A stretch of 15,008 nt of DNA from Colimorpha sp045597845 (GTDB lineage Bacteria > Bacteroidota > Bacteroidia > Bacteroidales > P3): assembly GCA_045597845.1 (NCBI GenBank), contig JAZLKZ010000044.1:1-15008 (forward strand). The letters run 5' to 3'. This document shows, piece by piece, positions 1-7,070 of the stretch; the first letter of the stretch is position 1; the number at the start of each line of letters is the position of its first letter. The position numbers and the translations under genes are program-made. Below the pieces are notes generated by a model, which was given only the letters and a program-made list of their open reading frames with translations, had not been told where the DNA came from and did not search any database.

Positions 1-269
1 TATAAACCACCGCAGGGGTTTGCACCTCCATTTACGTTGCTGCAGAACGTATTGTCCTGAACGGATAATAAGTTATTCTGTGCAACCCAATCATCAGTAG
101 CACGATCGGTTTTCGTATCGGTTTTCCTTTGATTGTTCCCCCAAAGTGTTTCATATTGGGTTGGTTGATCACAAACTGTTTGGTCGGATGGTTGTTCTCC
201 GCCAAAAACTTGGTTTGAGTTTTCGATTTTCAGGTTTTCGAATTCCTGCATTAAAGCGTCTTTTTTCAT
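1..269 (-). CDS. Double-glycine leader peptide precursor, partial (runs off left edge)
   Basis: An open frame starts at ATG 269 and stays open for 89 codons to the window edge. It begins MKKDALMQEFENLKIENS and continues NQVFGG. A charged leader with a 'FExxKI' pattern and a Gly-Gly at residues 23-24 is the hallmark of peptides trimmed and exported by C39-peptidase ABC transporters with an HlyD-type partner; Bacteroidota carry many such leaders. The predicted mature part is hydrophilic, rich in Asn, Gln, Asp and Thr, and has cysteines at 33, 76 and 86, so disulfides or modification are possible. It is preceded by a long leader RNA (about 270-600) and lies downstream of an HlyD fragment on the same strand, which supports a secretion context. 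I do not recognise the mature peptide; bacteriocin, signal peptide or other secreted factor are all open. The C-terminus is outside the window. Confidence 0.6.
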   Translation of the reverse strand, partial: MKKDALMQEFENLKIENSNQVFGGEQPSDQTVCDQPTQYETLWGNNQRKTDTKTDRATDDWVAQNNLLSVQDNTFCSNVNGGANPCGGL

Positions 270-600
270 GATAATGCGTTTTTTTTGTATTTTCTCTCAG
301 GTGTTTAGGTGCTGTTGGCTTACATGTGAGATGTCGTTCGGCTCATACAATAGAATCCAACTGTTTGCGTTATTACAAAAGTAATATACTTGCTAGAAGT
401 TTCTATGCCTCAGGTGCCGGGGGTGGGGAATGTCGCTGGATCGGGAAAATCAACTTTGCGACCTCCCCACGGGGCACCTTCTTTTGTTTATAGTCTCGCA
501 CAACGGCGCACGCTCGGACGGGACTTAGGTGTGGTATTTTGGCGGTATCTGGTTTTTGGTTGCACTTTCGTAATAGTCATCGAAACCTATGGTGGCGAAT
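270..600 (-). promoter_or_regulatory. Long untranslated leader of the double-glycine peptide gene
   Basis: Between the TATATTTG box at 608-615 and the ATG at 269 lie about 330 bases with no convincing gene on either strand. The stretch is notably more GC-rich (about 400-560) than the AT-rich DNA around it and holds a nested hairpin (412-479). A smaller hairpin, TTTCG/CGAAA, lies at 566-570 and 581-585. It could be a cis-acting leader or a separate small RNA. I matched no known riboswitch or ncRNA family (cobalamin, TPP, SRP, RNase P and tmRNA signatures were all looked for). Confidence 0.45.
412..479 (-). ncRNA. Nested long hairpin in the peptide-gene leader
   Basis: Three consecutive complementary segments nest inside each other. 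AGGTGC (412-417) pairs with GCACCT (474-479), GTGGGGA (423-429) with TCCCCAC (464-470), and TCGC (433-436) with GCGA (458-461). They are separated by small internal loops and cap a 21-base terminal loop. That is 17 pairs in a GC-rich stem, unusual in an AT-rich spacer. No U-run follows, so it is not a simple terminator. It probably folds in the leader transcript; its function is unknown. Confidence 0.45.
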
Positions 601-607
601 GACATTG

Positions 608-632
608 CAAATATACGAAAGATTTTTCGTAT
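608..632 (-). promoter_or_regulatory. Minus-strand promoter -7 box with overlapping palindrome
   Basis: On the minus strand 615-608 reads TATATTTG, a perfect match to the Bacteroidota -7 consensus TAnnTTTG, pointing toward the double-glycine peptide gene. A clear -33 TTTG at the usual 19-21-base distance is not visible. Instead a perfect palindrome with 8-base arms, ATACGAAA (613-620) and TTTCGTAT (625-632), overlaps the upstream edge of the box. This is where an activator or repressor could act. Confidence 0.5.
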
Positions 633-641
633 TGGTAAGTA

Positions 642-721
642 AAATGTTAATTTTTTCTGTATATGTAAGTAATTGTGATATAATATAATGTATTTTTGTC
701 GTTCTGTAAAATTTAACATTT
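642..721. repeat. 14-bp inverted repeat at the edge of the HlyD fragment
   Basis: AAATGTTAATTTTT (642-655) and AAAATTTAACATTT (708-721) are inverted copies with one mismatch. The right arm ends exactly where HlyD-like coding sequence gives way to AT-rich non-coding DNA (near 720). It could be the footprint of a small excised element or an end of the deletion; simple AT-rich coincidence cannot be excluded. Confidence 0.35.
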
Positions 722-837
722 GAGGGCTCGGCTTCGGCGGTGATGGTGATGAGTCCGGCGATAACCTCGGGGTATTTGATGAAATAGCTACCCACGAAGA
801 GCCCTGCCACCACTATGCAGATTACGGCAAAGTACAT
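720..837 (-). pseudogene. HlyD-type membrane fusion protein fragment
   Basis: The minus-strand frame from ATG 837 encodes MYFAVICIVVAGLFVGSYFI, then KYPEVIAGLITITAEAEPS. A single transmembrane helix followed by '(F/Y)xKYPxxI..xxTIT' is the characteristic membrane-exit segment of Bacteroidota HlyD-family secretion proteins, which pair with C39-type peptide-exporting ABC transporters. A normal protein has a cytoplasmic N-terminus before this helix and several hundred residues of coiled coil and β-barrel after it. Here the homology stops at about 720 and the frame then runs on into AT-rich nonsense. A stop (TAA) lies three codons upstream of the ATG in the same frame. A short frame (MYSSNSNEIQQTKTK...) begins at about 877 in another register and could be the displaced N-terminus. 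I read this as a remnant, not a working exporter. Confidence 0.65.
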
Positions 838-884
838 TTGGTTTTAGTCTGTTGGATTTCATTTGAATTTGAAGAATACATTTC

Positions 885-975
885 GCCCTCTATATAATTA
901 GTTACAAAAAAGTGGAAAAAGTAACACGAAAAATGAAGATTTTTGAAAAATAATTTATATATTACTGATTCTCAA
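885..975 (-). promoter_or_regulatory. 91-bp ECF-like promoter module, left copy
   Basis: Read on the minus strand, this segment matches 14804-14894 at 83 of 91 positions with no gaps. The last 26 bases before the putative transcript, including TTTTTGTAACTAATTATATA and GAGGGC, are identical in both copies. Inside is GTTAC-N15-GTAAC, an inverted pair, with T-runs after GTTAC. There is no TAnnTTTG box, so an alternative sigma factor is likely. The module points at the HlyD fragment. Confidence 0.55.
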
Positions 976-1190
976 TGATTTTTTTGTAGCAAAAAATGAG
1001 GCGAAAATGCGCCTTTCGGTCAGGTTGTTGCACTTTTTATTGTCGAAGGGAGATGTTTCTCATTGACAAAGTTCTTTCTAATTAATAATAACAAATTTTT
1101 GACGCAAAAATATACAAGGGTGAGAAAAAAGTCGAAATTTATTTACGAGTGGTGGTCTGGTGGATTCTTGTTCTACAATGAAAAACAGAT

Positions 1191-1230
1191 GCAAAAAATA
1201 ACGGATTATGACGAAGTGCCATAATCCGTT
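1191..1230 (-). terminator. Intrinsic terminator of the leftward outer-membrane/symporter block
   Basis: AACGGATTATG (1200-1210) and CATAATCCGTT (1220-1230) form a perfect 11-bp stem with a 9-base loop. On the minus strand it is followed by TATTTTTTGC, a good U-run, so it ends transcription of the gene at 1326-2663. The plus-strand tail (GTTTTCT) is weaker. Confidence 0.8.
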
Positions 1231-1297
1231 GTTTTCTAATGGGAGAAAGATGATGGTGTTAGGATGATTGCGCTCGACTTGCGGAAGTCGCCCCCAA

Positions 1298-1325
1298 TCA
1301 CTAGTCACCTGTCACTAGTCACTAA
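1298..1325. repeat. Heptamer array, four units, abutting the stop codon at 1326
   Basis: Units are TCACTAG, TCACCTG, TCACTAG, TCACTAA. On the minus (gene) strand they follow the TAA stop directly and read as GTGA-type heptamers. Confidence 0.8.
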
Positions 1326-2663
1326 TTAGAACATATACCCCATCTTGATGTAGAGGTTCGACAGTTTGCCGTTGTCTTGTTTGTCGAGAGGTGTCGCCCA
1401 GTCAACGCTCAGCACGAAGTTGTCGTTCATCGCCACTTTCAAGCCGCAGCCTGCGGAGAGGTGCAGTGCGTGGTTGTCGGCGTCGAGGTCGATTTCGGGA
1501 GCCAAATCAGGTGAGAACAGCTCGTTCTCGAACTTGCGCTCTTGCAGCACCATGCCACCATCCATGAAGGGGTTGATGCCGATGTAGAAGTTCTCCTTCT
1601 TGATTTTGAACTTGAACAGCTGGATGCGCATCTCCACGTTGGCGTAGGCGAAGCCGTCGGCGAGGATGCGGTTGCGCATAATGCCACGCAAAGAGTTGCC
1701 GCCACCCAGTCCCTCGTAAAGTACGCGCTGGTTGTAGAGCTGGTTCATGTAGGTGTTCTGGTAGAAAGTGCTTTGGCCGGCGAGCAGCAGTTGTGTACCC
1801 AGGCGGTAGGCGAAGATGATTCTACGGTCGAGAATGGGCAGATATTGTCTCCAAGCGGCGTTGAGTCTCAGGTTGTTGAATTCCGACTGGTCGCCGAAAG
1901 CACCCGTGTAGGTGAGGAATGCGTCGGCGTGGATGCCTTTGCGGGGGTTTTGCTGGCGGTCGCGGGTGTCGAAGGTCAAACCGCCGTGAACGTAGGGGTG
2001 GAACCCGCCGTTGGCTTCGTCGGCAGAGATGAGTCCGTTGACGAGATATTTGTCGTAAAGTGTCGGTACGTCGGGCAGTTGCTTGTCGTCGTCCTTGCCT
2101 TTGTTGAGCATGTCGAAATCAACGCGGTCGATGGTGTAGTTGAACAATCCGATGCCGCCGTTCCAATACCAGTTGCCTGCAATGCCGTGTTGGAGGTCGA
2201 TGTTGAGCTTGAAGAGGTCGCGCTTCATCTTGTAGTAGGCGCGGGTGAGGTAAAGGTCCGAAGCTTCGTCGGTCCAGTCGGAATGGTAGGCGGTCTGGTA
2301 ACCGTTGAATCCGTAGAAGTCGCACATGGCGTCGGGCAGGTAGGCTACATCTACGCTGGTGCGGTAGCCAGGAAGGAGATACTTGGAGTCGTAGCTTAAA
2401 CGAAACACTCCATAGCGGCGGGTGGTGTAGGCGGCTTCGGCGTAGAACGAGTGTATGTAGTCGGGGTAGGTGCTGCCGTCGCCGAAATAGTAGATGTTGG
2501 TGAGTGCGCCAAACTGAAATCCGAGGTCGGCGTCGAAGCTGACGGAGGGCAATACGCCGAAGGTCCAGCCGCTACGACCCTCTTTTTTTGCGTTGTCGTC
2601 TTGTGCGTTAGCGCCAAAGGCAAGTAGCAACGCTACACTAAGTGAAAGAATGCGAGTTTTCAT
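1326..2663 (-). CDS. Omp85/BamA-like outer-membrane barrel without POTRA domains
   Basis: The 445-residue protein has a signal peptide (1-20, MKTRILSLSVALLLAFGANA) and then goes straight into β-strand-rich sequence. Residues 227-245 (GGLTFDTRDRQQNPRKGIH) match the FDTRD...P..G strand motif of the Omp85 surface-antigen barrel. GGGNSLRGI (320-328) corresponds to the (V/L)RG(F/Y) signature that folds into the barrel lumen. The chain ends in aromatic YMF, as barrel substrates of BAM do. POTRA repeats are absent, so it is probably not BamA itself. Bacteroidota have many such short 'BamA/TamA family' proteins whose substrates are unknown. It is the last gene before the terminator at 1191-1230 and is separated from the symporter gene by 85 bases. 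Start chosen because it gives the signal peptide at once. Confidence 0.8.
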   Translation of the reverse strand: MKTRILSLSVALLLAFGANAQDDNAKKEGRSGWTFGVLPSVSFDADLGFQFGALTNIYYFGDGSTYPDYIHSFYAEAAYTTRRYGVFRLSYDSKYLLPGYRTSVDVAYLPDAMCDFYGFNGYQTAYHSDWTDEASDLYLTRAYYKMKRDLFKLNIDLQHGIAGNWYWNGGIGLFNYTIDRVDFDMLNKGKDDDKQLPDVPTLYDKYLVNGLISADEANGGFHPYVHGGLTFDTRDRQQNPRKGIHADAFLTYTGAFGDQSEFNNLRLNAAWRQYLPILDRRIIFAYRLGTQLLLAGQSTFYQNTYMNQLYNQRVLYEGLGGGNSLRGIMRNRILADGFAYANVEMRIQLFKFKIKKENFYIGINPFMDGGMVLQERKFENELFSPDLAPEIDLDADNHALHLSAGCGLKVAMNDNFVLSVDWATPLDKQDNGKLSNLYIKMGYMF

Positions 2664-2734
2664 TTGTTTAAAGATTAGAAGATTTTTTGGGGTGATGGAG
2701 GCGGTTAAGAGTTGTGAAGGATTTTTTTCTCAGG

Positions 2735-2755
2735 TCACAGGTCACAGGTCACAGG
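2735..2755. repeat. Three perfect TCACAGG heptamers that contain the symporter stop codon
   Basis: Three exact units (2735-2741, 2742-2748, 2749-2755) with partial units on both sides. The TGA stop of the upstream minus-strand gene (2751-2749) lies inside the third unit. Confidence 0.85.
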
Positions 2756-4197
2756 TCGCTTTTAGGGGAGTTTTCTTTTTTATTGTTCTTGGATTTGAAA
2801 ATTTTCTTGCGGAAGATGAAAAGATAGAATGCCGCGAAAATTACGATGAGCAATCCCAAAGTGATGTAGGTGTTTTTCATGCTTTGGGGTGCAAAACCCA
2901 ACAGCAGCAGGATAGGGAATCCAAATACGATGGCGGGCAAGGTCTGGAGTACCAGGTTGTTGGCGGCGGGAGTTTCGAATTTGGGATCTACCTCTCTCAG
3001 CAGGATCATGCCGTTGCTGGCGGTACCTGTGAGCATGCCGAACATCGAGAAGAATCCTTCATATTCGTAGCCTGGGTAGAGATGCTTGCAGCAACGCAGC
3101 ACGAATCGGAACGTGACGATGGCGCCAATGGCGCAGACCAGCACGAGGGGCAGCCACATGCTACGCAGGTTCTCAAAACTGATGGCTGCAGTGCCAGCCA
3201 CAATCATAACGTCGAAGCAGAGTCCGCTGATGCGGTTGAGCAGATAGTTGTTGATGTATTCGCGTTGGATGAGCTTGGCTTTGCGAGAACCGTTGATGAT
3301 GTTCTTGACCAATACGCCAAACAACGTGCCCCACAAGAAGTTGAATCCCCAAACCATGGGTTTTATGGTTTTTGTGCCGAAGTCGCCGAGATTGGCACTT
3401 TCGATGCCGTACATCAGCAGGAATACCAAGAAATAGACCAACAAAACAAGGCATACCTGTACGCTGAGTTTGTCGATGGATTCGGTGTTGGGAATCTCGT
3501 TCTCCGACTCGTAATCTTGAAGTGTGTAGGCTTCCTTGTAGTCTGCTTTCTTGTTTTTCAGCAGGCTACGTTTGCGAAGCACATTCATGTAAATCACGCC
3601 GATGACGCTGCCTACCAAGAATCCGATGGCGGCGATGGAAAGTCCGAAGTCAACGCCGGGGAAGTGGATTCCTCCTTGGGTTGCCCAAGTGCTGAACATG
3701 TTGCCGAAATTCAGAGCCTGTCCTGGGCCTTGTCCGTAGCCCATGGGAAGCAGCAATCCTGCTGTATAGAAGAAGTTGTCGTGGTTCCACCAGATAAACA
3801 GCGGAATGGTGATAATCAATCCGCAGATACCTTGCACCACGTAGGATGAGGCGGTTACGGCGCCAGTCTCGATGACCTTCATCGTTGAGGAACGACTTTC
3901 AATCTTGTTGTTTTTCAAGGCGAGCGCAACAAATCCAAGACCCAATGCGTGGTAGGTGATAACCTCCATTGCATTCTTGTTGATGAGTTGGCTGCAGTTG
4001 GGGAAAATCTTGAAAATCAAGATAAGAACGCCACCAATCAATGCGGCGGGAATCAAACTGCGGCTCAGCAATTTGATTTTGTTTCGCATCATGTTCGCGA
4101 GAATAAGTGCCAGCGCGATGATGAAGAACTGGACGAGCCATTTCCAGGTCGTTTCTATTGTCGCGAACGAAGTTACAGTTTGTAGTGTTTCTTCCAT
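2749..4197 (-). CDS. Sodium/glutamate-type symporter, GltS (ESS) family
   Basis: A 482-residue integral membrane protein with about ten to twelve hydrophobic segments in two halves joined by a charged cytoplasmic stretch (about 206-245). GltS-family carriers move glutamate with sodium across the inner membrane and have two inverted halves, each with a glycine-rich re-entrant loop. Here the candidates are GYGQGPGQALNFG (153-165) and FGMLTGTASNGMILLREVDP (386-405). The first differs from the GGxGTxxA form of characterised GltS, so the substrate may not be glutamate. The N-terminal ~20 residues precede the first helix. The C-terminus is lysine-rich (about 463-479), and the final S-D-L-stop is encoded by the heptamer array at 2735-2755. 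It lies between two outer-membrane protein genes on the same strand; nothing in the context fixes the substrate. Confidence 0.75.
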   Translation of the reverse strand: MEETLQTVTSFATIETTWKWLVQFFIIALALILANMMRNKIKLLSRSLIPAALIGGVLILIFKIFPNCSQLINKNAMEVITYHALGLGFVALALKNNKIESRSSTMKVIETGAVTASSYVVQGICGLIITIPLFIWWNHDNFFYTAGLLLPMGYGQGPGQALNFGNMFSTWATQGGIHFPGVDFGLSIAAIGFLVGSVIGVIYMNVLRKRSLLKNKKADYKEAYTLQDYESENEIPNTESIDKLSVQVCLVLLVYFLVFLLMYGIESANLGDFGTKTIKPMVWGFNFLWGTLFGVLVKNIINGSRKAKLIQREYINNYLLNRISGLCFDVMIVAGTAAISFENLRSMWLPLVLVCAIGAIVTFRFVLRCCKHLYPGYEYEGFFSMFGMLTGTASNGMILLREVDPKFETPAANNLVLQTLPAIVFGFPILLLLGFAPQSMKNTYITLGLLIVIFAAFYLFIFRKKIFKSKNNKKENSPKSDL

Positions 4198-4223
4198 ATT
4201 TTAGATGTATTTGTTTTTGTTTT

Positions 4224-4244
4224 AGTGACTGGTGATTAGTGATT
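4224..4244. repeat. Heptamer array, three units, between two minus-strand genes
   Basis: AGTGACT, GGTGATT, AGTGATT in the 75-base gap between the stop of the 4273-5433 gene and the start of the symporter gene. It belongs to the GTGA family, but here it lies in the opposite orientation relative to the genes than at 1298 and 13018. Confidence 0.75.
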
Positions 4245-4272
4245 GGAATATGTCTTTTGAAATCAACATTTT

Positions 4273-5433
4273 TCAAAATATCCTAAAGCCTCCCTTCCAG
4301 TGCATCAATACGCCAATGGCGAGGTCGAGCGATTTGTGGTCGGGGTCGTAGTAGAATTGGGCGTTGAGGTTGAGAATGAAGTCTTTGTATTCGTGTTCAA
4401 AGGCTATGTCGGAGGTGAAAAGATGGCGTATTTTTTTGCGAAAATCGGGATTGTGCCACGACACAGACTGAAACAGATAGCTGCCGCGAGGCGATATGTA
4501 ACTGTCGCCGTACCAGTAGCCTAATTGCAGATACAGCTTGCTTTGGCTTTTCTTTGATGCGAAAAGATTGTTGTCTTGGATTTGCAGGTTGGGATGCACT
4601 CCCCAGCCGTTGGTGAAGGGCGTGTAGCGTTCGCCTTCGGGTGACATGTTCTGGAAGAAATAGACCGGCGCATTCAAGGCGATGAAACTGCCGTCAAGGC
4701 ATCTGGTCTCCCAGCGCAGTCCTACATTCTCGTTGAACAAAGTCTCAATGCAGGTGTCTAAGGTGGAAAACTGTCCGCCGCGGTGGCTTCCCACAAAGCT
4801 TGCTGCCATCATCAGATAGTTGCTGTTGTGCGTTTCTAAGAGTTGCAAGTTGTGGCGAGTACCCAGGGTAAAACGTTCCTGCTCGGCGGTCCAAGGCTCC
4901 AGAAACTGTTCCCAGTTGAGCCAGGTGTCGCTCTCCCAATGCGCTGTTTTCGTGAGTATTTGAAGTCCGTCTTCTTTGTAGTCGTAAAACCAACGCTCGC
5001 GGTCGTACAGGGGTTCTCCCAGATGGTGGTTATTGCTGCCGTATAGGGTTCCCATCACCATGCGCAGCCAAGAGCAAGCCTGATAGTCGAATGAGAGGAT
5101 GGGACGAATCTGGAATCGTCCGTCCACGTCTGCCACAGAGGTCATCATCGCTCCGCCACGGATGGCTACGCGGTCGTTGATGTGATAGCGTAGGGTGGGG
5201 GAGATGCGGAATCCCGCTATGGTGTAGCCTTTGGTGTAGGGAAGGAAGTATTCGGCGTCGCGCAAGTAGGCGTTGGCGTCGATGTCTAAATAAAAATGTT
5301 GCGCCGAAACGGAGTCAATGGTCACAAGTTTGTCACAATTTGGCAGTTGTGCGTAACCTTGATTTTCCACGCCAATAAAAAATAGTAAGACACTGGAAAA
5401 TAGTATTGTAATATACAATCTCCGTAACGACAT
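4273..5433 (-). CDS. Outer-membrane β-barrel protein, unrecognised
   Basis: A 386-residue protein with a signal peptide ending near residue 29 (...NQGYAQ). The rest alternates polar and aromatic residues, typical of amphipathic β-strands, and contains many Tyr and Trp; it ends in aromatic FRIF, the pattern for BAM-dependent barrels. The stretch at 68-92 (GYTIAGFRISPTLRYHIND and following) looks like paired strands with a periplasmic turn. It is the first gene after the promoter at 5463-5493 and probably heads a transcript with the symporter and the Omp85-like gene. I do not recognise a family signature. Plausible alternatives are a porin-like channel or a conserved Bacteroidales protein of unknown role. 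The start gives the signal peptide immediately and lies about 30 bases from the predicted -7 box. Confidence 0.7.
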   Translation of the reverse strand: MSLRRLYITILFSSVLLFFIGVENQGYAQLPNCDKLVTIDSVSAQHFYLDIDANAYLRDAEYFLPYTKGYTIAGFRISPTLRYHINDRVAIRGGAMMTSVADVDGRFQIRPILSFDYQACSWLRMVMGTLYGSNNHHLGEPLYDRERWFYDYKEDGLQILTKTAHWESDTWLNWEQFLEPWTAEQERFTLGTRHNLQLLETHNSNYLMMAASFVGSHRGGQFSTLDTCIETLFNENVGLRWETRCLDGSFIALNAPVYFFQNMSPEGERYTPFTNGWGVHPNLQIQDNNLFASKKSQSKLYLQLGYWYGDSYISPRGSYLFQSVSWHNPDFRKKIRHLFTSDIAFEHEYKDFILNLNAQFYYDPDHKSLDLAIGVLMHWKGGFRIF

Positions 5434-5462
5434 AAAGTAGTAACTGCGTTTACTTTTTTTGG

Positions 5463-5493
5463 CAAAGGTACGTATTTTTATTTAATATGTCAA
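5463..5493 (-). promoter_or_regulatory. σABfr-type promoter for the leftward block
   Basis: On the minus strand the -7 box is TACCTTTG (5470-5463), matching TAnnTTTG, and TTG (5493-5491) lies 20 bases upstream as the -33 element. It fires toward the ATG at 5433 and lies back to back with the guaB promoter. Confidence 0.7.
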
Positions 5494-5499
5494 TATAAT

Positions 5500-5530
5500 T
5501 TTGATAATCCGCAAAAAAATCTTATTTTTG
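5500..5530 (+). promoter_or_regulatory. σABfr-type promoter for guaB
   Basis: TTTG (5500-5503), 19 bases, then TATTTTTG (5523-5530) match the Bacteroidota consensus TTTG-N19-21-TAnnTTTG. A start of transcription at about 5535-5540 would give a short AT-rich leader before the ATG at 5563. No Shine-Dalgarno site is visible, as usual in this phylum. Confidence 0.8.
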
Positions 5531-5562
5531 CAGATAATTTTATCTATAAAAAAATACGTTTT

Positions 5563-7035
5563 ATGTACACAGATACTTCAAAATTCATTGGCGAAGGCCT
5601 TACTTACGATGATGTACTTTTGGTTCCATCTTACTCGGAGATTCTTCCTCGCGAAGTGACTGTTGAAACCAGATTTTCTCGCAACATCAAGCTGAACGTT
5701 CCTTTGGTTTCTGCAGCTATGGATACTGTTACAGAGGCTGCCATGGCCATCGGTATGGCGCAGGAAGGCGGTATAGGTGTACTTCATAAAAATATGTCTA
5801 TTGAACGCCAGGCCAACGAGGTTCGCAAGGTGAAACGCGCCGAAAACGGCATGATTATCGACCCCGTTACCCTTACCAAGGATGCTTTGGTCAAGGACGC
5901 TTTGCGCCTGATGAACGAATACGGCATTGGTGGTATTCCCATCGTTGACGAAAACCGTATGCTCATCGGCATGGTTACCAACCGCGACCTCCGTTTTGAG
6001 CGCAATATGGACCGTCCTTTGTCGGAAATCATGATCACCAAGCTGATTACCACCCACGAAGGCACCACGTTTGCCGAAGCTACGGACATTCTGCAGCAGC
6101 ACAAGATTGAGAAACTTCCCGTTGTGAATGCCAATGGTCAGTTTGTCGGCTTAATCACTTATCGTGACATCATGAAGACCAAAGAACGTCCCATGGCTTG
6201 CAAGGACAAGAATGGCCGCCTTTGCGTTGCCGCAGGTGTGGGCATCACTCCCGATATGATGGACCGCGTTGAGGCTTTGGTCAAGGCTGGTGCCGATGCC
6301 ATCGTTATCGATACCGCCCACGGCCATTCCATCCGTGTGGTTGAGGCTTTGAAGAAGGTTAAGGCTGCCTATCCTCAGATTGACGTCGTTGTGGGTAACA
6401 TCGCAACGGGTGAAGCTGCCATCATGCTTGCCGAGGCTGGCGCTGACGCCATCAAGGTTGGTATCGGACCAGGAAGTATCTGCTCTACTCGTATCGTTGC
6501 CGGTATTGGTGTTCCCCAGCTCACTGCCGTTTGCGAGGTCGCTGGTGCACTCAAACAGAAAGGTTATGATGTTCCTATCATCGCCGATGGCGGTATCCGC
6601 TACAGCGGCGATGTCGTCAAGGCGTTGTCGGCCGGTGCAAGCAGCATCATGGTCGGCTCTTTGGTGGCTGGAACTGAAGAGGCTCCCGGCGAGACCATCA
6701 TCTACGAAGGCCGCAAGTTCAAGTCTTACCGTGGTATGGGTTCCCTCGAGGCCATGCAGTGCGGTTCCAAGGACCGCTACTTCCAAGACAAGGAAACGGA
6801 TGCCAAGAAACTCGTTCCCGAAGGCGTTGTGGGACGCGTGCCCTACAAAGGTACCCTCAACGAGGTGCTCTACCAGTTGGTGGGCGGTTTGAAGGCGGGC
6901 ATGGGCTACACTGGCAGCCGCGACATCGCTACCTTGCAGCAATCCAAGTTCATTCGTATCACCGCTGCCGGTCGCACCGAAAGCCATCCTCACGACATTG
7001 CCATTACGCGTGAGGCTCCTAACTATTCAAGATAG
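5563..7035 (+). CDS. guaB: Inosine-5'-monophosphate dehydrogenase
   Basis: Oxidises IMP to XMP with NAD, the committed step of guanine nucleotide synthesis, in the cytosol. At 490 residues it is the normal bacterial length. The TIM barrel is interrupted by two CBS domains (about 98-150 and 158-208). Catalytic Cys307 lies in GPGSICSTR, the phosphate-binding loop is ADGGIR (341-346), the IMP/NAD region includes DTAHGHS (250-256), and the mobile flap has YRGMGSL (389-395) and EGVVGRVPYKG (420-430) with the catalytic Arg. All key residues are present, so it should be active. It has its own promoter at 5500-5530 and is followed after only 35 bases by a prolyl isomerase gene, an arrangement I know from other Bacteroidales, so read-through into the chaperone genes is likely. 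Start fixed by the conserved N-terminus (EGLTYDDVLL). Confidence 0.97.
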   Translation: MYTDTSKFIGEGLTYDDVLLVPSYSEILPREVTVETRFSRNIKLNVPLVSAAMDTVTEAAMAIGMAQEGGIGVLHKNMSIERQANEVRKVKRAENGMIIDPVTLTKDALVKDALRLMNEYGIGGIPIVDENRMLIGMVTNRDLRFERNMDRPLSEIMITKLITTHEGTTFAEATDILQQHKIEKLPVVNANGQFVGLITYRDIMKTKERPMACKDKNGRLCVAAGVGITPDMMDRVEALVKAGADAIVIDTAHGHSIRVVEALKKVKAAYPQIDVVVGNIATGEAAIMLAEAGADAIKVGIGPGSICSTRIVAGIGVPQLTAVCEVAGALKQKGYDVPIIADGGIRYSGDVVKALSAGASSIMVGSLVAGTEEAPGETIIYEGRKFKSYRGMGSLEAMQCGSKDRYFQDKETDAKKLVPEGVVGRVPYKGTLNEVLYQLVGGLKAGMGYTGSRDIATLQQSKFIRITAAGRTESHPHDIAITREAPNYSR

Positions 7036-7070
7036 CATTTGGATTTAGTGTTTTAGAATTATTGACTGCA

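Larger units (their letters stand above)
838..1325. other. Gene-free spacer, 838-1325
   Basis: I see no credible gene here. It holds the left copy of the 91-bp promoter-like module (885-975), the terminator hairpin (1191-1230), a small perfect hairpin CGACTT-GCGG-AAGTCG at 1275-1290 without a U-run, and a heptamer array that abuts the stop codon of the next gene (1298-1325). The stretch 976-1190 is AT-rich, with nothing I can identify. Confidence 0.6.

Noticed and set aside
390..602. A 70-codon plus-strand frame with a 'GNVAGSGKST' string that looks like a P-loop
   Set aside because: It overlaps the structured leader, has no following domain, and ends at once. The string is probably accidental.
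1275..1290. Hairpin CGACTT-GCGG-AAGTCG as a second terminator
   Set aside because: The stem is only 6 bp, and neither strand has a T-run after it.
1542..2399. A 285-codon plus-strand frame rich in Val, Glu and Ala
   Set aside because: Antisense to the Omp85-like gene, with composition expected from reading its codons backward.
2593..3849. A 418-codon open frame on the plus strand
   Set aside because: It lies antisense to the symporter and Omp85-like genes, is full of low-complexity His/Gln/Glu runs, and has no recognisable domain. It is a codon-bias shadow.
6151..6993. A 280-codon minus-strand frame
   Set aside because: Antisense to guaB, which has every expected catalytic motif.
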